Source of the DNA: Pseudaestuariivita atlantica
Lineage (GTDB): Bacteria > Pseudomonadota > Alphaproteobacteria > Rhodobacterales > Rhodobacteraceae
Assembly: GCF_001205715.1 (NCBI RefSeq)
Contig: NZ_AQQZ01000011.1
Location: 1-48,980 of the forward strand
Direction of reading: 5' to 3'
DNA length: 48,980 nucleotides
The position numbers and the translations under genes are program-made. The notes under the pieces are model-generated. The model was given only the letters and a program-made list of their open reading frames with translations. It did no database searches and was not told where the DNA came from. Numbering within the stretch: position 1 is the stretch's first letter; every line of letters begins with the position of its first letter. Positions 1-7,007 of this stretch are shown here, piece after piece.

Positions 1-36
1 GACATTCCTGAATTGCTCATGGGTGACATTATCGCT

Positions 37-64
37 TTGCGGCTACATCTGGATTAATTATAAT
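37..64 (+). promoter_or_regulatory. Possible sigma-70-type promoter for the acyltransferase/RTX pair
   Basis: TTGCGG at 37-42 and a perfect TATAAT at 59-64 are separated by 16 bases, in a markedly AT-rich stretch of an otherwise GC-rich window. A start near position 71 would leave a leader of about 210 bases before the first gene. A 12-base perfect palindrome (GTAAAATTTTAC, 74-85) lies just downstream and could be an operator. No other gene is convincing in 1-279. The promoter assignment rests on sequence match alone. Confidence 0.4.
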
Positions 65-279
65 AGTAGTTATGTAAAATTTTACGGCTAAATCCGGCAG
101 GAATTACGAGTCGGATGTGGCGATCATAGAAAAATTGTTTCGTCAAGATAAAAGTTGCATCAGCTGGGTAAGGCTTCCCGTTGTTGCGTTGCGCTTGATC
201 GCTGTGCAACACTCTTGATGCGTACTCTTGTGCGCAATTTTTTGACATCGCCGGAATTTTTTGGCGAACCCACTTTTGG

Positions 280-804
280 ATGCAGGTTATGGATGCCTCG
301 ATTTCAATGACGCAGACGGGCGATTCCGAAGGCAGCGATGCCGCGGGTGAAGCACCCCGCGCGACACCGTCGCCGAAATTTCAAGCCCTTCGCAACAACA
401 GTCCCCACCTGGCGGCCGGCATCACGATGTCGCTTCTGATGGGGCATGCGCCATTTGCCGACCGGACGTTCGGGGGCATGTGCCGCCTGATCGCCGGTCA
501 CCTCAATCGCAAGCACTATTACATCGTGTTCCGCGACGGACAGCCCCGCGGTTTCGTGGGCTGGACTTACGATCAAGAAGACGCCGCCCAGGCATGGCTG
601 GACGGCAATGGAACACTGACCGGGGATGGCCGGGAAGGCGATTGCGTCATCTTCAATTTCTGGGTGACGGACGGGCCTGACATGAACTCATTCCTTGTCA
701 GGACCATGCGGGAGGAATTCCGCGACAAACGCCGGCTTGTGGCCCGGCGCATCTATTCGGATGGCCGGATCCGGCCGATTTCGATTGCCAACACTCGCAT
801 CTGA
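280..804 (+). CDS. HlyC-like toxin-activating lysine acyltransferase
   Basis: This 174-residue protein resembles the RTX toxin acyltransferases (HlyC/CyaC family), which use acyl-ACP to acylate internal lysines of a pro-toxin in the cytoplasm before type I secretion. Its length is close to that of HlyC (about 170). The family's catalytic His is matched by H56 (in LMGHAPF) and the catalytic Asp by D121 (in REGDCVIF); their 65-residue spacing is close to HlyC's. The first 40 residues are low in conservation signal, and ATGs at 289 and 307 are alternative starts; none has a clear ribosome binding site. The gene ends 28 bases before a large RTX gene, which is presumably its substrate. The oddity is that the substrate shows no obvious hydrophobic pore-forming region. 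Family assignment is fairly secure; substrate and acyl chain are inferred. Confidence 0.8.
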   Translation: MQVMDASISMTQTGDSEGSDAAGEAPRATPSPKFQALRNNSPHLAAGITMSLLMGHAPFADRTFGGMCRLIAGHLNRKHYYIVFRDGQPRGFVGWTYDQEDAAQAWLDGNGTLTGDGREGDCVIFNFWVTDGPDMNSFLVRTMREEFRDKRRLVARRIYSDGRIRPISIANTRI

Positions 805-832
805 ACACAGCCAATTTTAGGAGACTTCGAAA

Positions 833-3800
833 ATGGCCGTATTAACATCAACAAACGCCCAGGAAGGGCTGGACATGGTCAATGGCGGCCAGTTCAGCTA
901 TGACGCATTTGATCCAGCCGGGACAAACTCCTCCACCGCTTACTCGTGGCTGACGCCGGGTGGCAGCGACGTGCAGGCCTTCGGCTTCGGGATCACGACC
1001 AACGGGTCGGGCGATCCGCTGAGCGGCACGATCACGTCGCTGGAATTCGACTTCAACAACGACAACTTCGCGACACCCGATGTCGAAATCACCGGGTTCG
1101 CGGGCAGCCTTGTCGCGATGACGACGGGCAATGACCTGCTGGACGAGGTGTTCGGCGGCAATGACACGATCAACGGGACGGGCTTCGACGACTCGTTGAA
1201 AGGGGCAGCCGGCAACGACTCGATCGACGGCAACAACGGCAACGACCTGATCTACGGTGACCTTGTCCTCAGCGGCACGGGCAACGACACGTTGAACGGC
1301 GGCATCGGCAACGACAGCTTGTATGGCGGCGGTGGCAACGACATCCTGAACGGCAACTCGGGGTCGAACTCGATCTTTGGCGGTGCGGGCAACGACGTCA
1401 TCACCGAAGGCGGCGCCGACACGGTTGACGCGGGCTCGGGCAACGACCGCGTGGTCCTGACCAGCACGCTGATTTCCAACGCCGACATCTGGGATGGTGG
1501 CACCGGCAACGACATCCTCGACCTGCGCCAGATCACCTATGCCGGCACATCCGTCGAGATCGACCTGCTGAACGAGCGGATCGAGGCATCGAATGGCAGC
1601 GCGACCTTCGAGGTGATCCAGGGATTTGAAAGCGTCTATGGCTCGGACGGGTCGGAAACGATCCGCGGCGACAACGTTGCCAACTACCTCTGGGGTGGCG
1701 AAACGGCATCGCCGGACACCATCTTTGGCAACGGCGGCAACGATACCATCTTTGGTGCGAACGGCGGCGGCGCCGACTCTATCCGCGGCGGTAACGACAA
1801 TGACCAGATCTTTGGCCGTGCCGGTAACGACACCATCTCGGGCGACTCGGGCAACGACCTGCTTCGCGGCGAGGCTGGCGACGACTCGATTTTCGGCAAC
1901 CTTGGCGACGATACGATGCGCGGGGGCACCGGCAACGACACGCTGACCGGCAACTCGGGCACCAACCGCTTCGAATACATTTCGTCCGAAGCGGCGACGC
2001 ATGGCACCGACTCGGTTGTTGGCGGAACGGGGATCGACACGCTGTATCTCAACGGCGCGGGTACCTACATCATGGACTCGTTCTCGTTCTCGGGCATGGA
2101 AGGCATCCAGTTCGCGGGCACTAACGGCTCCTTCAACCTGATCCTGCCGGACGATGCGCATACCGACTGGGCGTCGAACACCGCCGTGACGTTCGATTCG
2201 GGCGCGACCTCGACTCACACGATCCAGATCGACATGGGGTCGTCGACCACCATCGACCTGCGCAACTGGACGTTCGTGAACTCCGACAGCAATGACGAGA
2301 TCGACATCGACGGCGACGCATCGAGCGAGAACTTCTACGGTTCGATGATCGACGATGACATCTCGGGCTTTGATGGGAACGACGACTTCTTTGTCGGCGG
2401 TACCGGATCCGAGGGGGACTCGCTGCGTGGCGGTAACGGCACCGACCGGATCGTCGTCATGGAAACGACCGACATGAGCTCCACCGCGGTGCAGTTCGAG
2501 TCGATCGAAGAGATCGAGTTCAACAACTTCGGTGCCGGCGTCAACATGTTCAGCATCAACGGTCAGGAAACCGACGCGGCGACCGAGATTTCCTCGACCC
2601 TGCTGATCGATGGCGCGGCCGGTGGTATGCAGGACATCCTGCAGATCATCATGGGCGCTGTCACGTCGCTCGACCTGTCGGGCTGGACCTTCCAGGACTG
2701 GGGCACCGAGGGTGACCACATTCACGTTGTGGGTGACGGATCTTCGGAAACTGTCACCGGTTCGGTCGAGGCTGACTCGGTTGAAGGCGAAGGCGGCAAC
2801 GACATCGTCACGGGCGGTGCCGGCAATGACTCGCTTGACGGCGGCAGCGGCAACGACAGCCTTGACGGCGGTGCCGACAACGACGTGCTGACCGGCGGTC
2901 TTGGCAATGACACCCTGCTGGGTGACGCTGGCAACGACCTGCTCAATGGCGGGTCGAACGACGACTCGATGGATGGCGGTGCCGGCGACGACACCATCAA
3001 CGGCGGGTCGGGCAACGACACCGTGATCGCGAGCGCCGGGACCGACGACATCGACCTGGGTTCCGGCAACGACTTCTTCGACGACCAGGGCGCCAACGGC
3101 GTACACACGGTCGAAGGTGGTCTTGGCAACGACACAGTCGAATCGACCGGGTCGGGCGGTACCTACAATCTGGGTGACAACGACGACCTTGGCATCGCGG
3201 TCAGCGGCGCGGAGACGTTCGATGGCGGTAACGGCATCGACACCATCGACCTGAGCGTAGGCAACTTCTTCTACGACTTCGACATGGCGACAGGCGTCGT
3301 GAACTATAGCGCCGAGCTGTTCACGAACTTCGAGAACGCGATCCTCGGTAGTGCCAGCGACATCCTTGTCGGGACCGCGGGAGCCAACAACATCGTGGCC
3401 GGTGCCGGCAACGACTCGATCCGCGCACTGGGTGGTGACAACACCATCTCGGGCGGAGCGGGTATGGACACGCTGCGCGGTGGCGCTGATGCCGACTCGA
3501 TCGACGGTGGCGACGATGCCGACACCATCACCTCGCTGCAAGGCGCGGACACGGTGGACGGTGGTCTTGGTGCCGACGTGATCGTGGCCAATGACGGGGC
3601 TGACCTGATCAACGGTGGCGATGGCGGCGACGATATCCGCGGTCAGAACGACAACGACACCATCTTCGGGGACGGCGGCAACGACCTCCTGAACGGTGGT
3701 TTCGGTGAAGACGACATCCAGGGCGGTCTTGGCAACGATACCCTGCGCGGTACGTTCGGCAACGACACGCTGGACGGCGGCGATGGCAACGACGCATTGC

Positions 3801-4549
3801 AGGGCGGTAGCGAAAACGACCTCCTGAACGGCGGCAGCGGCCTCGACGACCTGCGGGGTGAAGGCCAGAACGACACCATCAACGGCAACAGCGGCAATGA
3901 CACCATCCTTGGCGGTGGCGGCAGCGACGTGGCCAACGGTGGTGCCGACGATGACCTGATCCGCGGTGACCAGGGCAACGACACCCTGAACGGTGACGGC
4001 GGTAACGACACCCTGCGTGGCGGTATCGGGTCGGATAGCCTGAACGGTGGTGCCGGCAACGACACCCTGACCGGTGAAGACGGCTTCGACGATCTTGACG
4101 GGTCGACCGGCGACGACAACCTCAACGGGGGCGCCGGCAACGATACCCTCTTCGGGGCGTCCGGCAACGACACGCTGAACGGCGGGACCGAGAACGACTT
4201 CCTCCTCGGGGGCAGCGGTATCGACATCCTGAACGGCGGATTGGGTCGTGACACCATGGCTGGCCAGGGTGGCAACGACACCCTGGACGGTGCCAACGAT
4301 GGCAACATCGACTGGTTCATCTTCGCGGTGAACTACGACAACGACACGGTCCTGAACTTCGAGGACAACATCGACAACCTGCAGCTGGATGACGGCCTGT
4401 GGGGCGGCGGTTTGACCGCGGCGCAGGTGGTGAGCATCTACGGCTCCAACACCGGCGGTGGTGTCCAGTTCGACTTCGGCGGCGGCGACATCGTGTTCGT
4501 GGATGGCATGACCACCACCACGATCACCGACGATATCGTCATCGTGTGA
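833..4549 (+). CDS. Large RTX repeat protein (calcium-binding nonapeptide repeats)
   Basis: This 1238-residue protein is dominated by glycine- and aspartate-rich RTX nonapeptides (GGxGNDxxx type) that form calcium-binding beta-rolls outside the cell. Residues 1 to about 105 are non-repetitive. Repeats then run in blocks separated by beta-rich spacers (around 390-660 and 770-860) and resume densely to about residue 1150. The C-terminus ends in TTTTITDDIVIV, a plausible uncleaved type I secretion signal; there is no N-terminal signal peptide. It lacks the C-terminal cassette shared by the eight RTX genes further along. The ATG at 833 follows AGGAG at 818-822. The acyltransferase gene lies just upstream and a strong terminator just downstream, so the two form a closed unit. 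Adhesin, surface-layer or matrix protein are all possible; a classical haemolysin is less likely because no long hydrophobic domain is visible. Confidence 0.9.
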   Translation: MAVLTSTNAQEGLDMVNGGQFSYDAFDPAGTNSSTAYSWLTPGGSDVQAFGFGITTNGSGDPLSGTITSLEFDFNNDNFATPDVEITGFAGSLVAMTTGNDLLDEVFGGNDTINGTGFDDSLKGAAGNDSIDGNNGNDLIYGDLVLSGTGNDTLNGGIGNDSLYGGGGNDILNGNSGSNSIFGGAGNDVITEGGADTVDAGSGNDRVVLTSTLISNADIWDGGTGNDILDLRQITYAGTSVEIDLLNERIEASNGSATFEVIQGFESVYGSDGSETIRGDNVANYLWGGETASPDTIFGNGGNDTIFGANGGGADSIRGGNDNDQIFGRAGNDTISGDSGNDLLRGEAGDDSIFGNLGDDTMRGGTGNDTLTGNSGTNRFEYISSEAATHGTDSVVGGTGIDTLYLNGAGTYIMDSFSFSGMEGIQFAGTNGSFNLILPDDAHTDWASNTAVTFDSGATSTHTIQIDMGSSTTIDLRNWTFVNSDSNDEIDIDGDASSENFYGSMIDDDISGFDGNDDFFVGGTGSEGDSLRGGNGTDRIVVMETTDMSSTAVQFESIEEIEFNNFGAGVNMFSINGQETDAATEISSTLLIDGAAGGMQDILQIIMGAVTSLDLSGWTFQDWGTEGDHIHVVGDGSSETVTGSVEADSVEGEGGNDIVTGGAGNDSLDGGSGNDSLDGGADNDVLTGGLGNDTLLGDAGNDLLNGGSNDDSMDGGAGDDTINGGSGNDTVIASAGTDDIDLGSGNDFFDDQGANGVHTVEGGLGNDTVESTGSGGTYNLGDNDDLGIAVSGAETFDGGNGIDTIDLSVGNFFYDFDMATGVVNYSAELFTNFENAILGSASDILVGTAGANNIVAGAGNDSIRALGGDNTISGGAGMDTLRGGADADSIDGGDDADTITSLQGADTVDGGLGADVIVANDGADLINGGDGGDDIRGQNDNDTIFGDGGNDLLNGGFGEDDIQGGLGNDTLRGTFGNDTLDGGDGNDALQGGSENDLLNGGSGLDDLRGEGQNDTINGNSGNDTILGGGGSDVANGGADDDLIRGDQGNDTLNGDGGNDTLRGGIGSDSLNGGAGNDTLTGEDGFDDLDGSTGDDNLNGGAGNDTLFGASGNDTLNGGTENDFLLGGSGIDILNGGLGRDTMAGQGGNDTLDGANDGNIDWFIFAVNYDNDTVLNFEDNIDNLQLDDGLWGGGLTAAQVVSIYGSNTGGGVQFDFGGGDIVFVDGMTTTTITDDIVIV

Positions 4550-4559
4550 TGAAACGCTC

Positions 4560-4595
4560 CGGCCCCCGGTGCAGACCGGGGGCCGGGCCCTTTTT
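4560..4595 (+). terminator. Rho-independent terminator of the RTX gene
   Basis: An 11-base-pair perfect GC stem (4560-4570 with 4575-4585) closes on a GCAG loop and is followed by GGCCC and a T5 run at 4591-4595. It begins 11 bases after the RTX stop codon and separates this unit from the sulfotransferase operon. Confidence 0.85.
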
Positions 4596-4854
4596 CGCGG
4601 GGTCGTATCAAGGGCCTCCACCCGCACCTTTCCCGGACATTCCAGTAATACCTTCGATTGCCTGCCCGGCGCGGTCCGCGGCGGTTTTCGTCTGGAACGG
4701 CGGGTTGATCCGGGGCTGAGTGACCGCCCGCCGATGCGCGGATTTTGTGCAGGTGTCGCGGCGCGATCCGGAGGCCGCCGACCGGCCGGGGGATCGCTTG
4801 CGCATAAGGCCACGGGACACTAAGCACTTACCAAGTTCAAGGCACGGAATATCA
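4596..4854. other. Intergenic region upstream of the sulfotransferase/glycosyltransferase operon
   Basis: With the terminator, this forms a 305-base gap without a convincing gene. The in-frame extension upstream of 4855 is Arg/Pro-rich and looks like translated non-coding GC-rich DNA. The operon promoter should lie here, but no clear -35/-10 pair is visible. Confidence 0.5.
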
Positions 4855-5889
4855 ATGAAAGCCATTGTCCACGTTGGGATGCACAAGACGGGAACGAGTT
4901 CCATCCAGGACAGTTTCGCCGCCGTGCCGCCCGAGGGGTTTTCCTATTTCAAGGCGCGGGGCAACAACCTGAACCAGTGGTCGCGGGTGATGTTCGAAGA
5001 GCCCGAGACCCTGATGCAGTTGCCGTGGTACTCGCAGGCGTCAGACGCCGAGCGGCAGGCCTTCCGCAAGGCGCGGGCGGAGGAAAGCGACCGGGAATTC
5101 GACAGGGTCGCGGCGGCGGGGGTGCCGGTGATCTTCTCGGCAGAGCGGTTCGGGTACATGTCCGAACCGTCGGTGGCGCGGTTTCGCGGCTGGCTGGCAG
5201 AGCGGTTCGAAGAGGTGGAGATCCATGCCTACGTGCGCGACCCGCTGGGTTTCGTCCGCAGCTCGATCCAGCAGCGCATCAAGACGGGGGCGAAGGACCT
5301 GTCGGTCACGCCTGACCTGCCCCATTACCAGTCCCGGTTCGCCAAGTTCGAAGACGCCTTCGGGGCGGATCATGTGCAGTATCGCATCTTCCGGCGGGGC
5401 GATCTGAAGGACGGCAACGTGGTTGCCGATTTCGCGGACTGGCTGGGCACCGGTTACCCGGTCGAGGCGATCCTGACCTCGAACGAAAGCGTTTCGGTGG
5501 AGGCGCTGGCCTGCATGATCGCGATGACCTGCCATCTGCCCGACGATATCGCCGCCTCGGTCACGCCGGTCGAACGGATCCGCACCTTCGCGCTGCTGAC
5601 CGAGTTCGGCAGCGGCACCTTCGCCTTCTCCGAGGCGGCGGCGACGAAGATCGTCGCGTCGATCAAGGCGGATTGCGACTGGATGGATGCGCGGCTGGGC
5701 ACGCCGCTTGACCGGACAGCAAGGCAATCCGGCGACGTGACCATCGACCGGCTGGAGGACCTTGCGGAGCTGGCGCCGGATTACGCCGATGGCCTGCGCG
5801 CGCATATCGCGGCGGCGCTGGTGCCCGATGCGCCGCGATCCATGCAGGACCTGCTGCCCGCCCTGTCCTTCGTGCGGTACGCGCCATGA
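4855..5889 (+). CDS. Sulfotransferase-like protein (paralogue 1)
   Basis: This 344-residue protein has an N-terminal P-loop-like 5'-phosphosulfate binding motif, HVGMHKTGTSSIQ (residues 6-18), and a second conserved block, YVRDPLGFVRSSIQQ, matching the 3'-phosphate binding region of PAPS-dependent sulfotransferases. Such enzymes move sulfate from PAPS to a hydroxyl, often on a sugar. The ATG at 4855 is chosen because the motif should lie close to the N-terminus; only a weak AAGG precedes it. Its stop overlaps the next start (ATGA at 5886-5889), indicating translational coupling to a second paralogue. The glycosyltransferase downstream suggests a saccharide acceptor, but the acceptor is unknown. 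Confidence 0.75.
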   Translation: MKAIVHVGMHKTGTSSIQDSFAAVPPEGFSYFKARGNNLNQWSRVMFEEPETLMQLPWYSQASDAERQAFRKARAEESDREFDRVAAAGVPVIFSAERFGYMSEPSVARFRGWLAERFEEVEIHAYVRDPLGFVRSSIQQRIKTGAKDLSVTPDLPHYQSRFAKFEDAFGADHVQYRIFRRGDLKDGNVVADFADWLGTGYPVEAILTSNESVSVEALACMIAMTCHLPDDIAASVTPVERIRTFALLTEFGSGTFAFSEAAATKIVASIKADCDWMDARLGTPLDRTARQSGDVTIDRLEDLAELAPDYADGLRAHIAAALVPDAPRSMQDLLPALSFVRYAP

Positions 5890-6944
5890 GCCGGAAGCCG
5901 CTGGGAATCCTGCACGTGGGCATGCCCAAGACGGGCACCACGTCGATCCAGGAGACATTCGCGCGCGCCGACCTGGGTGACGCGCATTACTGGAACTGGC
6001 CCGCGCCCAACCATGGCGGGCTGGTCGCGCTGGTGACCGGGGACGAGACCCATTCCGCCGTCGCCAACCCCGACCGGTTCGCGCAGTGGAAAAAGCGGCT
6101 GGCGGATCACGAACGCAAGCTGGAAGAGCATATCGCCGCCCACGCGCCCCGCGCGCTGATCCTGTCGGCCGAGCGCATCTTCATCATGTCGCCCGAGAAG
6201 ATGAAGGTCCTGCGCGCCTACCTTGACCGGTTCTGCGACGACTACCTTGTCGTGACCTACCTGCGCGACCCGGTGACCTTTGCCGCCTCGTCCTTCCAGC
6301 AGACGATCAAGACGGGCCGCGCGACCTTTTCGCCGACGCGCATCTACCGCCCCTACCGTCCCAGCGTCGAGGCGCTGGAAGAGGCGTTCGGACGCGACAA
6401 GGTGATCGTGCGTCCGTTCGACCGGACCGTCCTGAAGGATGGCGACGTGGTGGCCGATTTCGCCGATACGATCGGAGTACCGATCGCCAAGGAAGACATC
6501 GTGCGCGATAACGAGAGCATGACCCTTGAAGCGGCGGCCCTGCTGTTCGTCGAGCGGCGGTTCGGCGTTGGTGCCGACCGCCAGCAGCGCCCGGACGAGA
6601 TGCGGCAGAACTGGGATTTCGTGCACCGGATGCAGCGGGCCGGCGGGCGCAAGTTCCGCCTGTCGCCGCGGCTGTTCGAGGACACGCTGGCCAGGCATGC
6701 CGAGGACATCGCATGGGCCGAGGCGCGGATGGGCCATTCCTTTGGTCTTGATGCCCTGCCGAAGCAGGAAGACGAGGGCCCCGCGTCGCAAGCGGAATTC
6801 CTTGATGTCGCGTTGGGGGCCACGGACGTGTTGCGCGCGCTGGTGCGGCAGGTCGCCGACGACGCGCCTATGGACACTCCCGAAGATGTGGCAAAGGTGA
6901 TGCACGCGCTGATTCCGCGCCGCGCGCCGCCGCCGAAGGACTGA
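5886..6944 (+). CDS. Sulfotransferase-like protein (paralogue 2)
   Basis: This 352-residue protein is a paralogue of its upstream neighbour. It carries HVGMPKTGTTSIQ (residues 10-22) as the 5'-phosphosulfate loop and YLRDPVTFAASSFQQTIKTG as the 3'-phosphate binding region. Translation is coupled to the preceding gene through an ATGA overlap. The next gene starts 63 bases downstream. A role in sulfating a polysaccharide made with the adjacent glycosyltransferase is inferred from position. The two adjacent copies probably arose by duplication and may act on different positions of one glycan. Confidence 0.75.
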   Translation: MSRKPLGILHVGMPKTGTTSIQETFARADLGDAHYWNWPAPNHGGLVALVTGDETHSAVANPDRFAQWKKRLADHERKLEEHIAAHAPRALILSAERIFIMSPEKMKVLRAYLDRFCDDYLVVTYLRDPVTFAASSFQQTIKTGRATFSPTRIYRPYRPSVEALEEAFGRDKVIVRPFDRTVLKDGDVVADFADTIGVPIAKEDIVRDNESMTLEAAALLFVERRFGVGADRQQRPDEMRQNWDFVHRMQRAGGRKFRLSPRLFEDTLARHAEDIAWAEARMGHSFGLDALPKQEDEGPASQAEFLDVALGATDVLRALVRQVADDAPMDTPEDVAKVMHALIPRRAPPPKD

Positions 6945-7007
6945 ACGTGACGACGATTGAACCGGCAGCCCCCCTGCCCCCGAAGACATCTCCGAAATGG
7001 TGAGCAG

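Noticed and set aside
54-248. A 64-codon minus-strand open frame near the window start
   Set aside because: It has no ribosome binding site, lies in AT-rich regulatory-looking DNA and shows no recognisable sequence.
1140-4300. Regular short repeats suggestive of a CRISPR array
   Set aside because: The repeats keep a 27-base (nine-codon) period within one open frame and encode RTX nonapeptides; there are no unique spacers.
833-4549. Classical pore-forming RTX haemolysin
   Set aside because: Although a HlyC-like gene is adjacent, the protein has no long hydrophobic helical domain before the repeats.
848-4813. A 1321-codon open frame antisense to the large RTX gene
   Set aside because: It is the mirror of highly repetitive GGxGND codons, giving low-complexity Val/Ala/Arg-rich sequence with no start signal or recognisable domain.
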